This document shows, piece after piece, positions 23,834-33,107 of a DNA stretch of 33,294 nt; the first letter of the stretch is position 1; every line of letters starts with the position of its first letter. Source of the stretch: Cyclobacteriaceae bacterium (GTDB taxonomy: Bacteria; Bacteroidota; Bacteroidia; Cytophagales; Cyclobacteriaceae); contig CATQIH010000038.1 of assembly GCA_958296015.1 (NCBI GenBank), forward strand, positions 1-33,294, in the 5' to 3' direction. Made by a program: the position numbers and the translations under genes. Under the pieces are notes generated by a model that ran no database searches, was not told the DNA's origin, and saw only the letters and a program-made list of their open reading frames with translations.

Positions 23834-24891
23834 AAATCAATGGTTTTGCCTGTCCTAAAGGACTCATCGGCAGCCAGTACGATACGCATACTGTTGATGG
23901 CATCCTGGTGGTGCTGCGACAGGTCCATATCTTCCCGGATCGCCTTCAAAAACAACTGCTGCTCCAGGTCGCACAGGCCCTGGTGGTCGGGTTCATCGGC
24001 GGTGCTGATGAGTTCGTCGGGCTTGGAAAACTTACCGTTCTCATCGCGGTCTGCATGATGCAGCTTGAGCGATCCGGTCTTGCTGTGGGAATCCACATCA
24101 TCGGAGGCACTTTGCGACTCAGTGATGCTCACACACCCTTTGGGGCCCATCACGTCTTTGACAAAAAAAGCGGTCTCGCTGATCATAGGTCCCCAGCCAG
24201 CTTCATACCAGCCCACAGAGTTGTCATCAAATGTTACCTGCAACTGCCCGTAGTTGTACATATGCGGGGCTATTTCATCGGTTAGCCGGGCACCAATGGC
24301 ACTGACGCGCACGGGTTTGGCTCCGGTCATCAGGCACATCACATCCACATAATGCACGCCACAGTCTACAATGGGCGACATGGTTTTCATCAGGTTGCGG
24401 TGGGTTTCCCAGGTTTTGCCGCTGCTTTGCTGGTTGAGGTTCATGCGCATCACCAGCGGTTTGCCCAGCGTCCGGGCCTTTTCTATAAACATCGTCCAGG
24501 CAGGATGTACCCGTACGATATAGCCGATCAGCAGTTTTTTTCCGGTCTCTTTGGCCACACTGACAATATCTTGACATTCTTCCACAGAGCTGGCCAGCGG
24601 TTTTTCCACAAAAACATGCGCTCCTGCGCGCAGGCTTTTCTTCACATATTCGGCGTGGGTATCAGGGTATGTATTAACAGATACAGCGTCTGGTTTTGTT
24701 TTCTCCAGGGCATCCTCAAAGTTGTCGTATTCGGGCAGCCCTCCCAGTTCCTGCGACAGGCGGTTGCGGCTTTCAGGCCCGCGGCTCACCAGCCCTACAA
24801 TCTCAAACTCAGGCATTTTATGATAAGCGCGTGCATGAGAGGCACCCATGTTGCCACATCCTACAACAAGAATTTTAATAGGTTTACTCAT
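23830..24891 (-). CDS. Gfo/Idh/MocA family oxidoreductase
   Basis: 353 residues. The N-terminal Rossmann fold has GCGNMGASHARAY (11-23) for NAD(P), and EKPLASS (~94-100) carries the conserved Lys of the family. The C-terminal alpha/beta domain holds GVHYVDVMCLMTG, whose His is the usual catalytic or substrate-binding residue. Members reduce or oxidise sugars, inositols and related compounds; the substrate here is unknown. It is cytoplasmic and co-translated with the DUF2141 gene, an unusual pairing of a soluble enzyme and a secreted protein. Confidence 0.93.
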   Translation of the reverse strand: MSKPIKILVVGCGNMGASHARAYHKMPEFEIVGLVSRGPESRNRLSQELGGLPEYDNFEDALEKTKPDAVSVNTYPDTHAEYVKKSLRAGAHVFVEKPLASSVEECQDIVSVAKETGKKLLIGYIVRVHPAWTMFIEKARTLGKPLVMRMNLNQQSSGKTWETHRNLMKTMSPIVDCGVHYVDVMCLMTGAKPVRVSAIGARLTDEIAPHMYNYGQLQVTFDDNSVGWYEAGWGPMISETAFFVKDVMGPKGCVSITESQSASDDVDSHSKTGSLKLHHADRDENGKFSKPDELISTADEPDHQGLCDLEQQLFLKAIREDMDLSQHHQDAINSMRIVLAADESFRTGKTIDL

Positions 24892-25015
24892 TTGTCTGCT
24901 TTTAAAGTAATGTTAAACAGTAAAAGTATTTATCATGTTATGATAATTTGGGTAATAATATGAAAAAATTGTCAGCATCAGCTTGTTCTTGTCTCTTTAT
25001 CCATTAAAAAACACG

Positions 25016-25034
25016 CGTACCAGTTGTACGTACA
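25016..25034. promoter_or_regulatory. Possible operator upstream of the MFS pump
   Basis: CGTAC-CAGTT-GTACG (25016-25030) is an inverted repeat, overlapping the palindrome TGTACGTACA (25025-25034), about 30 bases before the pump's ATG. A repressor site is plausible for a drug pump, but no regulator gene is adjacent. Confidence 0.35.
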
Positions 25035-25064
25035 CACCTAATACCTAAACCTAACCAACCATTT

Positions 25065-26849
25065 ATGGCCCTCTTCGACAATAAAGAAACCAAGTATACG
25101 CTGTTTGGTATTTTGCTGGCCCTTTTTTTAGGAGCGCTGGATCAGACAATCGTCGCTACAGCTTTGCCCAAAATTGTAGAAGACCTCAACGGGCTGAGTC
25201 GCTATGCCTGGGTAGCCACCGCCTACCTGGTAGCTTCTACCGCGCTGGTTCCTATCTATGGCAAGCTGGCTGATATGTACAGCAGAAGAAAAATTGAGCT
25301 GTTTGCTGTCGTATGTTTCCTTGCCGGCTCTTTTCTCTGTGGACTGTCCGGAGAGTTTGGTCCGTTGCCGGTGCTGGGCGACGGTATGAACCAGTTGATT
25401 ATTTTTAGGGCCATACAGGGTATTGGCGGTGCGGGTCTGTTTGCTATGGCCTTCATCATCATTGCCGATCTGTTTCCACCTGCCGAGCGGGGCAAGTACC
25501 AGGGGTTTGTGGGTGCGGTGTTTGGCATAGCCAGCGTGCTGGGTCCCTGGATCGGCGGACTACTCACTGACCACGGGGGTGCTATTATTCCGGGCATTGC
25601 CGGCTGGCGATGGGTATTTTATGTTAACGTACCGTTTGGGATACTGGCACTCTGGTTTATCATGACCAAAATGCCTGCGCTGCTTCCAAAAGGCGAAAAG
25701 CAGCCGCTCAACTATGTGTCGGCATTGCTGCTGCTGGGCGGTCTGGTTCCGCTGGTGCTGGCCCTTCAGATAGACAAAACCGTGTATCCGTGGACCTCGC
25801 CGCTCACGCTAACCCTGTTTGGTGTGGCAATCCTTTGTATTGTCCTTTTCTCCTATCGTTCTCTGCGGGCAGCCAATCCTATCCTGGACTTTAGTCTGTT
25901 TAAAAATAAGGTGTTCCGTACTTCCAATGCTGCGCTGTTCTTTCTGGGAGCTGCTTTTTTTAGTATCATCATCTTTTTACCGCTCTACATGGTCAATGTG
26001 GTAGGCGTGTCTGCTACCCTTGCAGGCGTGGCACTGGTGCCTTTGTCGCTGGGGCTGGTCATCGGCTCCATTGTTTCAGGGCAGCTAGTATCACGGTATG
26101 GTCACTATCGGTATTGGATGCTGGGCGGGCTGGCACTACTTTTTGTGGGTACGCTGCTGCTATCCAAGATGACACCGTCTATCCACTACTGGCAGGTGGT
26201 TACCTACATGCTGATTTGTGGTCTGGGGATTGGGCCATCCCAGCCCTTATATACCCTGGCGGTACAGAATGCCGTAGATGTGCGACAAATAGGACAAGCC
26301 ACCAGCTCGAGTCAGTTTTTCCGGCAGATTGGCAGTGCTGTGGGTGCTGCCCTGATGGGTAGCCTGCTGGCCACGTCGCTGTCCACGTCGTTCAGCCAGA
26401 AGATGCCTCCGGCATTTCAACATGCGATGGGCGCACAACAACCTTCGGCCAACCGCATGTCTTCTACCGGCGGCAGTGATATAGGAACCAGTATCGACAA
26501 GTCTTTCGAGCAGACTTATCAGCACATCGCCCAGGCCGTAAACAGTAGCAATCAGGCTGCTTTGGATACCATTGCTCATAATCCGATGCTGTCATCTTCT
26601 TTGCAGCAGACTTTGCAACAGCCCGTGTCAGCAGAGCAGTTGCCTGCTATCCAGCAGCAGTTGCAGCAGCAAGCCAAACAGGTAGGACAGCAAGTAGAGG
26701 AAGCGGTGCGGCAGGCTTTCAACCGGGGTATCACCCGCGTTTACTTTTACACGTTGTTTATTGTGGCAATCGGGTTTGTCATTACCTGGTTTATTCCGGA
26801 GATACCTCTTAGGAAGAGCAATCAGGAAGTGCCCGCAGTTGCTCACTAG
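25065..26849 (+). CDS. DHA2-type MFS multidrug transporter (EmrB/QacA-like)
   Basis: 594 residues with ~14 hydrophobic helices. Family motifs: LDQTIVATALPKI (25-37), GKLADMYSRRK (66-76, motif A) and GVVGSIVSGQL-like repeats in the second half (LVIGSIVSGQLVSRYGHYR). It is predicted to expel drugs or metabolites by proton antiport across the inner membrane. Between the penultimate and last helices lies a ~115-residue soluble stretch (~430-545) with a Gln-rich coil (LPAIQQQLQQQAKQ, VGQQVEEAVRQAF). This loop exists in many DHA2 proteins, but it is long and Gln-rich here. The last helix FYTLFIVAIGFVITWF completes the protein. It is divergent from the oxidoreductase gene. Confidence 0.93.
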   Translation: MALFDNKETKYTLFGILLALFLGALDQTIVATALPKIVEDLNGLSRYAWVATAYLVASTALVPIYGKLADMYSRRKIELFAVVCFLAGSFLCGLSGEFGPLPVLGDGMNQLIIFRAIQGIGGAGLFAMAFIIIADLFPPAERGKYQGFVGAVFGIASVLGPWIGGLLTDHGGAIIPGIAGWRWVFYVNVPFGILALWFIMTKMPALLPKGEKQPLNYVSALLLLGGLVPLVLALQIDKTVYPWTSPLTLTLFGVAILCIVLFSYRSLRAANPILDFSLFKNKVFRTSNAALFFLGAAFFSIIIFLPLYMVNVVGVSATLAGVALVPLSLGLVIGSIVSGQLVSRYGHYRYWMLGGLALLFVGTLLLSKMTPSIHYWQVVTYMLICGLGIGPSQPLYTLAVQNAVDVRQIGQATSSSQFFRQIGSAVGAALMGSLLATSLSTSFSQKMPPAFQHAMGAQQPSANRMSSTGGSDIGTSIDKSFEQTYQHIAQAVNSSNQAALDTIAHNPMLSSSLQQTLQQPVSAEQLPAIQQQLQQQAKQVGQQVEEAVRQAFNRGITRVYFYTLFIVAIGFVITWFIPEIPLRKSNQEVPAVAH

Positions 26850-26855
26850 AAAAAG

Positions 26856-28743
26856 TTAAATGGTAAAATAACGATCACTTTTCTGTCCATGATTGTCAGC
26901 AGCAGATGGCTGATCACCTTTGGAAAGATAAGAGGCTGGAATGGTAGATATGCTGCCGTCTCTTTGTGCCCGGTAATGAGGAGACATGATCTCTACGCCA
27001 GTCTCATTGCATACATCCTGAATATGCTGGTGCAGGTCAGAATAGATCAGTGCCTGCTTGCCTGAATCATGCGTGTAGGCGTTGATCTGGTAGGAAACAT
27101 AAAAATCATCCAGGCTTGTCTGCAACACAAAAGGTTTTGGATCGGCCAATATGTATGCCGTCCTTGAAGCGGCTTCTATCAGCACCTCGTGCATGTCTCT
27201 CCAGGGCACATCATAGCCAATAGTCACCGTACTGTGAATGATGAAGTCCGCTATCGTGCGCTGCGCTGCAGTAGTTAACCGTATGGCTGTTCATTACGGT
27301 AGAATTTGGAATGGAAATGATTTCGTTCTTAATCGTTTTGATCCTGGTCACCAGCAATGATTTTTCAATGACCGCACCCATCACTTCCCCGATCTTGACC
27401 ACATCGCCTATCTTAAACAATCGCATATACGTCAGCACAATACCTGCTATCACATTGGACAAAGAACCCGCGGAGCCAAACGTAAACAGGAAACCTAAAA
27501 AGACGGAGACACCCTTGAAGATCGGCGAATCGCTGCCGGGCAGGTAAGGAAAGATAACGACTACCATAAAGGCAAACACCAATGCCCTGACGATCTGGTA
27601 GGTAGAGTTGGCCCAATCGGGATAAAAGCCGGGAATCTGTAGTGCGCCTTTTTCAATTTCTGTTTTGAGGAAATGAATGGCTTTGAGCAGGTACCGAAAC
27701 ATCAACACGATCACGACGATGGTGAATAAATTGGGCAAATAATTCCAGAAGGCAAAAGCGATCTTTTTTACCGGGTTCAGAAAGTACCCAAACAATGTCT
27801 CGGCAAAGTTTTGTGTCCAGGGAAAAAAACCAAAAAGAATTGGCAGCGCAATGTAGATCACCAGCAATATCACGCTCCACTTCACAATGGTATTGATCGT
27901 CAAAACGACCTGCACCAATCGTTTGGCATCAAACAGGGTATAGCCTTTGATATTTAGTTCTTTGATCCTTTTTCCCTGTTGTTTGCGAATGGCTACGGCA
28001 GTCCATCGAAACGCCCTGACGATATAAAATAGCACAGCACAAAGTATGAGTATGGTCAGTAAAGCCAACCCGATTTCCCTGGCCAGCGTCAGCAGGCTGG
28101 TTTCTGACTGATAATGGACAACCGCTGCCCCGATGATGCCTACGCATGTTTCTGCTAAAGCTTTTTGGGTCGTACTATTCCAGAGTGCGTCGGTTTCAGA
28201 AACGCTCATGATAATGGTTTCTTTGCAGACAATATCAGTGGTTGTTTCGGTCACCGATAGTTGTAGGTCGGCAGTGTCAAACTGAAAGTCATGGGTCAGG
28301 TGATGAATCCTTTTGCTGATGGCTTCTGCCCTATCGTGTGCCGAAAAGCTTCCCAGCTTACTATGCACCAGAAACAGGGTGTCATGAAAAAACCCTGCTA
28401 CGGGAAAACCTTTTGAGTTCAATCTTAGCGAATCAATCTGTGCCTTTTTGAGTTTTAGCCTTTGGTCTTCCTTATCTTTGAGCTGCTGAATTTGTGCCTG
28501 TAGTTCTTCCTTTTTGAGGTTATCCGTCGTTTTCAGAGAATGTAGTTCCGTTTCCAGTTTGGCCTGTTTGACAGAATCTTTTACCCGTTGCACTTCAATC
28601 GCTGCAAGCTTCTTCTGGTAAGCGTCCAGCATAGTGGTATTTAGGGAGTCGTTGATCTGTGTGCTGTCTGCCTGTGCAAAAACAGTCTGGTGAGATAAGA
28701 ACAACGATACAAAAATGATGGCTATAATGGAGGTACTTTTCAT
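26856..28743 (-). CDS. Large MscS-family mechanosensitive channel, one frameshift
   Basis: About 628 residues once the frame is joined. Signal peptide (1-24, ending VFAQA), a charged coiled coil (~40-105), a periplasmic domain (~110-205), then about five membrane helices. The last of these is the MscS pore helix, with NVIAGIVLTYMRLFKIGDVVKI, cited here as NVIAGIVLTYMRLF, followed by the vestibule motif VTRIKTIKNEIISIPNS. One extra G on the plus strand at 27243 breaks the frame; without it the protein reads HDSGLIIHSTVTIGYDVPW and continues normally to the stop at 26856. It would release solutes on hypo-osmotic shock, and the large N-terminal part resembles MscK-type or YnaI-like channels. Convergent with the MFS pump gene. 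Confidence 0.9.
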
Positions 28744-28923
28744 TTGTTTTGGTTCTTACAGCAGAAGCTGCCTATGGTCTTTTTTGCCATAGCTTTCAAT
28801 TATATGACCAAAACAAATGTCCTTTCCGAAGGGCTTGTAAGGTTTGTGGTCAAACATGGCCAAAAATCCGTAACACATGGTCTGACGGGGAAAACAGCAG
28901 CTACATAAGAGATTAGCAAATGA

Positions 28924-29835
28924 TTAACTGACCAGCAGTGCTGCACCAAATACGCCGGCACTGTCGCCTAGTTTTGGCTTGAAAAGTTTGGTATCAAGCC
29001 TGTTGTTGAATACATATTTCTCAATCTCGGCAACGCCTGCCGTGTAAAGCTCGTCTATATTGCCTACGCCGCCCCCGATCACAATGGCATCAGGGTCCAG
29101 GATGTTGATCACCACAGAAATAGCAAGCCCAAAAAAGTGCGTCAACCGCTCAATAGTCTGCGTGGCATGAGGATCGTTGCCTTCCTTGTAGCTCTGGTAG
29201 ATTTCTTTCAGTGTCTTTTCCTGCTGGCTCACAGACGTATAATATTTTTGCAGGGCAGTGCCTGACAGGATAGTTTCTACCACACCGTGCCGCCCCGTGT
29301 AAGAGGTGTACCCGGAATTATCCAGAAAATTATGTCCCCACTCTCCGGCAATGCCCTGCCTGCCATTGAGCACCTTGCCATTGACGACAATACCTCCGCC
29401 TACGCCGGTGCCCAGAATGACCCCGAAGACTACCTGTGCTTCGGGCATCTCATCGGGCACCACACCCATCAGGGTTTCGGCCAGGGCAAAACAATTGGCA
29501 TCGTTGGCAATGGTTACCGGAATGTTCAGTTGCCTGGAAAGATCATCTCTGAAAGGCTTGCCGTTCAGGCACGTTGTATTACTGTTTTTAAGGGTATTCG
29601 AAGCAGGGTCCAGGGTGCCCGGCGTACCGATCCCGAGCTTTTCAGGTGCCAGTCCAACCTCCTCTGTCATTAGCGCGATAAGGCGGACGATTTGCGCGAT
29701 GATATGATCATAGCCCTTTTCCTGTTCGGTAGGAAGCCTTTGCCTGCACAGCACCTGACGGTTGTTAGCCTGGTTCAGCACTACGCCTTCTATCTTGGTA
29801 CCTCCCAGATCAATACCCCAAAGTGGTTTCATCAT
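28924..29835 (-). CDS. ROK family sugar kinase
   Basis: 303 residues. ATP-binding motif IDLGGTKIEG (8-17), the sugar-site acid Asp112 in IANDANCFALAE, a second phosphate motif LGTGVGGGIVVNG (141-153) and GEWGHN (164-169), where His168 is the usual zinc-ligand His. The order and EWGHN resemble fructokinase Mak. The family's zinc motif CxCGxxGCxE is replaced by SYTGRHGVVE (178-187), so all three Cys are lost (Ser178, Thr180, Val185). It should phosphorylate a hexose such as glucose, fructose or mannose with ATP in the cytoplasm; which one is not determinable. Start at MMK; MK, one codon later, is equally possible. Divergent from the biotin operon. Confidence 0.92.
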   Translation of the reverse strand: MMKPLWGIDLGGTKIEGVVLNQANNRQVLCRQRLPTEQEKGYDHIIAQIVRLIALMTEEVGLAPEKLGIGTPGTLDPASNTLKNSNTTCLNGKPFRDDLSRQLNIPVTIANDANCFALAETLMGVVPDEMPEAQVVFGVILGTGVGGGIVVNGKVLNGRQGIAGEWGHNFLDNSGYTSYTGRHGVVETILSGTALQKYYTSVSQQEKTLKEIYQSYKEGNDPHATQTIERLTHFFGLAISVVINILDPDAIVIGGGVGNIDELYTAGVAEIEKYVFNNRLDTKLFKPKLGDSAGVFGAALLVS

Positions 29836-29905
29836 GATATAGTTTTTTGTGTCAGCATCAAATATTATAATAAAAGCTCTTTAAATCAAGTACTGATTTC
29901 TTCGC

Positions 29906-29934
29906 TTTCGTATGGTTGTTTTTTACTACCTTTG
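29906..29934 (+). promoter_or_regulatory. Promoter of the biotin operon
   Basis: TACCTTTG (29927-29934) is an exact TAnnTTTG -7 box; TTTC (29906-29909) lies 17 bases upstream as a weak, slightly close -33 box. The predicted transcript start is near 29940, which rules out the TTG at 29932 and favours TTG 29986 as the bioF start. No BirA-type operator was recognised. Confidence 0.5.
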
Positions 29935-29985
29935 AGCATCCATATCACAGACGTTATACCATCTGCTCAACTACAAAAACTGGCT

Positions 29986-31146
29986 TTGAAAGAAGACTTT
30001 TTAACCGATAAGTTGGCACAACGCGAAAGTGCACAACTCTTCCGAACCCTTCACACGAATGATCATCTGATAGATTTTGCCTCCAACGATTATCTGGGCT
30101 TTGCACGGTCAGAGGCACTACAGCAATCTATCAGGCAAAAGACAGAAGCATTCCAGACATGTAAAGCAGGCTCGACGGGATCGCGCCTGATCAGTGGCAA
30201 TACACAACTGGCGGAAGACCTGGAGCGCGTAATCGCCCGATATCACCAGGCGGCAGCCGGTCTGCTTTTTAACTCCGGCTACGATGCCAATGTAGGGTTG
30301 TTTGCCTGCATCGCTTCCAAAGGCGACACCCTGATCACCGATGAACTGGTACATGCCAGCATCATCGATGGGGCTCGCCTGAGCTACGCCACCCGTTTCC
30401 GCTTCCGGCACAATGACCTGCACGATCTGGAAAAAAAGCTCAGCCACGCTACCGGCACGATCTTTATCGGAGTAGAGTCGGTCTATTCTATGAATGGCGA
30501 CATGGCCCCGCTGGCTGATATGGCTGTGCTGGCACAACGCTACAAGGCACACCTGATTGTAGACGAGGCACATGCTACGGGCATTATTGGCAAAGATGGC
30601 AGCGGTCTGGTCAGTGCCTGTGGCCTGGAGCAACAGGTGCTGGCGCGGGTGCATACCTTTGGAAAAGCTCTGGGCGTACACGGTGCGGTAGTGCTAGGGT
30701 CAGCACAGCTTAGAGATTACCTGATCAACTTTGCCCGCTCGTTCATTTACACCACCGCACTTCCGCAACATGCGTTACTGGCCATTGAAAGTGCCTACCA
30801 ACTGCTTCCCCATAGCCAGGAGCAGCGGCTTCGCCTGCAACAGCATATTATGTATTTCAGGCAACAAGCTACCAGCCTTCCTTTTGACGTGCTCGATAGC
30901 CAAAGCCCTGTTCAGGGTATAGTGGTGCCGGGCAATGCCAGGGCCAAAGCCATTGCTCAGCGACTGGAAGACCGTGGCTTTTACGTCAAAGCCATTCTAA
31001 GCCCAACAGTGCCCACCGGCAAAGAAAGGCTACGCATTTGCCTGCACGCTTTCAACACTACCGAAGAAATAGCCGGTCTGCTGCAATGCCTGCATGATTG
31101 TCAGTATAATAACCAAATACAAATCTCAAACAAATTCCAATGTTGA
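29986..31146 (+). CDS. bioF: 8-amino-7-oxononanoate synthase (BioF)
   Basis: Condenses a pimeloyl thioester with alanine to make 8-amino-7-oxononanoate using pyridoxal phosphate, the first ring-forming step of biotin synthesis. About 386 residues from TTG 29986, the family's usual length; the frame is open upstream but contains no ATG near the expected start. Motifs: IDFASNDYLGFA (29-40), GSTGSRLISGN, DEAHATG (193-199, Asp binding the PLP ring nitrogen), and Lys227 in HTFGKALGVHGA, which forms the Schiff base. Closely related KBL/serine palmitoyltransferase enzymes share these motifs, but the bioD and bioA genes that follow make BioF the clear choice. Cytoplasmic. Confidence 0.95.
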   Translation: MKEDFLTDKLAQRESAQLFRTLHTNDHLIDFASNDYLGFARSEALQQSIRQKTEAFQTCKAGSTGSRLISGNTQLAEDLERVIARYHQAAAGLLFNSGYDANVGLFACIASKGDTLITDELVHASIIDGARLSYATRFRFRHNDLHDLEKKLSHATGTIFIGVESVYSMNGDMAPLADMAVLAQRYKAHLIVDEAHATGIIGKDGSGLVSACGLEQQVLARVHTFGKALGVHGAVVLGSAQLRDYLINFARSFIYTTALPQHALLAIESAYQLLPHSQEQRLRLQQHIMYFRQQATSLPFDVLDSQSPVQGIVVPGNARAKAIAQRLEDRGFYVKAILSPTVPTGKERLRICLHAFNTTEEIAGLLQCLHDCQYNNQIQISNKFQC

Positions 31147-31180
31147 TAGTCATTTGCCCTGTTGTAAAAAAACGAAAAAT

Positions 31181-31804
31181 ATGAAGAAATATATCATCTG
31201 TGGTATTGACACGGGTATTGGCAAAACGCTGGTATCCGCTATCCTTGCCGAAGCTTTGGGGGCAGATTATTGGAAGCCTGTTCAGGCGGGCGACCTGCAC
31301 CATACGGATACCGACACGGTGCAAAGCCTGATCAGTAATCCGCAGGCTGTGATGCACCCGGAAGCTTACCGGCTGCAACATCCTATGTCGCCACATGCCT
31401 CCGCTGAAGCCGAAGGCGTTACGCTTACGCCGGACAATATTCAACTTCCTGAAACCAGGCATCCGCTGATCATAGAACTGGCCGGTGGGCTGATGGTGCC
31501 GCTGAACCGTAAAACCCTCAACCTGCATCTTCTACAGCAATGGCAGCTACCGGTGATCCTGGTGTCGCGTTACTACCTGGGCAGCATCAACCATACTTTA
31601 TTGACGCTGGAAGTGTTGCGACACTACGACATTCCCCTGGCAGGCATTATCTTCAATGGTGAAGAAAATACCAGCAGCAAAGAAGTGATCCTGGAATATA
31701 GCGGGGCGCGCTTGCTGGGAAGTATCCTACAGGAAGAAAACATCACCAAAGAGACGATCAGGCACTACGCCGATCTGCTTAAACCAAAACTTGAAGTACT
31801 ATGA
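31181..31804 (+). CDS. bioD: Dethiobiotin synthetase (BioD)
   Basis: Closes the ureido ring of dethiobiotin from 7,8-diaminopelargonate, CO2 and ATP. 207 residues from ATG 31181; an upstream in-frame ATG at 31094 lies inside bioF and adds unconserved sequence. The P-loop GIDTGIGKT (8-16) matches GTDTGVGKT; further family features are WKPVQAGDLHHTDTD and ELAGGLMVPLN. It follows bioF by 34 bases and its stop overlaps the bioA start (ATGA), which indicates translational coupling. Confidence 0.95.
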   Translation: MKKYIICGIDTGIGKTLVSAILAEALGADYWKPVQAGDLHHTDTDTVQSLISNPQAVMHPEAYRLQHPMSPHASAEAEGVTLTPDNIQLPETRHPLIIELAGGLMVPLNRKTLNLHLLQQWQLPVILVSRYYLGSINHTLLTLEVLRHYDIPLAGIIFNGEENTSSKEVILEYSGARLLGSILQEENITKETIRHYADLLKPKLEVL

Positions 31805-33096
31805 CGTGGAGCGAAAGAGACCAGGCCGTGATATGGCATCCTTTTACACAAATGAAACTGGCTGCGCCGCCCATCCCGATTGTGCGTGGCGAAGGGGTGT
31901 ACCTGATTGATGAAGCAGGCAATCGCTACCTGGATGCGGTTAGTTCCTGGTGGGTCAACCTGCACGGACATGCGCATCCGTACATTGCCCAGAAAGTATC
32001 GGAACAACTACATACGCTGGAGCATGTGATCTTTGCAGGCTTCACCCATCCGCAGGCAATTACTTTGGCCGAAAGGCTGCTGAAGCTGCTGCCCGGTCAT
32101 CAGCAAAAGCTGTTTTACTCTGATAACGGTTCTACCGCCGTGGAAGTAGGCATGAAGATGGCTTTTCAGTACTGGCACAACCAAGCTCGACCCAGAACAC
32201 GGATCATCGCCCTAGAAAATGCGTATCATGGCGATACGTTCGGGGCCATGTCGGCCAGTGCACGTAATACATTCACCGCAGCCTTTGCGCCCATGCTTTT
32301 TGAGGTAGACTTTATTCCTGTGCCTACGCCGGATAATCATGAGGCAGTGAAAAAAAGATTGACGGAACTGGTTGACGCACAGCAACATGCAGCGTTTCTC
32401 TTTGAACCATTGGTGCAGGGAAGCGGGGGTATGATCATGTATGAGGCAGCCTATCTGGATGAACTCCTGACTATCTGCAAAGCAGGCAACGTGCTGGCGA
32501 TTGCCGATGAAGTCATGACAGGATTTGGCAGAACCGGCAAACTTTTTGCCTGCGATCACTTACAGCAAAAGCCAGACATTATGTGCCTGTCGAAAGGACT
32601 TACCGGTGGCACAATGGCTTTTGGGGCAACGAGTTGTACACAGCAGATTTACGACGCTTTCTTGTCTGATGACAGAACCAAGACGTTCTTTCACGGTCAT
32701 TCCTACACGGGAAATCCGCTGGCCTGCACGGCTGCTCTGGCCAGCCTTGACCTAGTAGAGCAACCGGATTTTGCTGCCAACCTCTCGCGTATCAGTGAGC
32801 AGCACCGGCAGTTTCAAAGCAGCATCAGCACCATGCCCTACGTACGTGACTGCCGTTGCACTGGCACCATCATGGCCCTGGAATTTGATACGGACAGCAC
32901 TTCCTCTTACTTTAGCAACATCCGAGATGCGCTGTACGAATATTTCCTGGAAAAAAAGATCATCTGCCGTCCACTGGGTAATATCATCTATCTGATACCG
33001 CCCTACTGCATTACCAACGAAGAACTTGATTACCTTTACCGCACCATTGAATCTGCTTTAGATCATTTTCTATCCAAAGTAAAACTTCAAAGTTAA
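31801..33096 (+). CDS. bioA: DAPA aminotransferase (BioA)
   Basis: Converts 8-amino-7-oxononanoate to 7,8-diaminopelargonate, usually with S-adenosylmethionine as amino donor. 431 residues, class-III PLP aminotransferase. Motifs: IWHPFTQM (11-18), SSWWVNLHGHAHPY (BioA-specific Trp-Trp), FYSDNGSTAVEVGMKMA for the PLP phosphate, IADEVMTGFGRTG for the ring nitrogen, and Schiff-base Lys265 in MCLSKGLTGGTM. The conserved ending TGNPLACTAALASL is also present. Third gene of the operon, with a 4-base overlap with bioD. Confidence 0.96.
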   Translation: MTWSERDQAVIWHPFTQMKLAAPPIPIVRGEGVYLIDEAGNRYLDAVSSWWVNLHGHAHPYIAQKVSEQLHTLEHVIFAGFTHPQAITLAERLLKLLPGHQQKLFYSDNGSTAVEVGMKMAFQYWHNQARPRTRIIALENAYHGDTFGAMSASARNTFTAAFAPMLFEVDFIPVPTPDNHEAVKKRLTELVDAQQHAAFLFEPLVQGSGGMIMYEAAYLDELLTICKAGNVLAIADEVMTGFGRTGKLFACDHLQQKPDIMCLSKGLTGGTMAFGATSCTQQIYDAFLSDDRTKTFFHGHSYTGNPLACTAALASLDLVEQPDFAANLSRISEQHRQFQSSISTMPYVRDCRCTGTIMALEFDTDSTSSYFSNIRDALYEYFLEKKIICRPLGNIIYLIPPYCITNEELDYLYRTIESALDHFLSKVKLQS

Positions 33097-33107
33097 CACA
33101 AACACCC

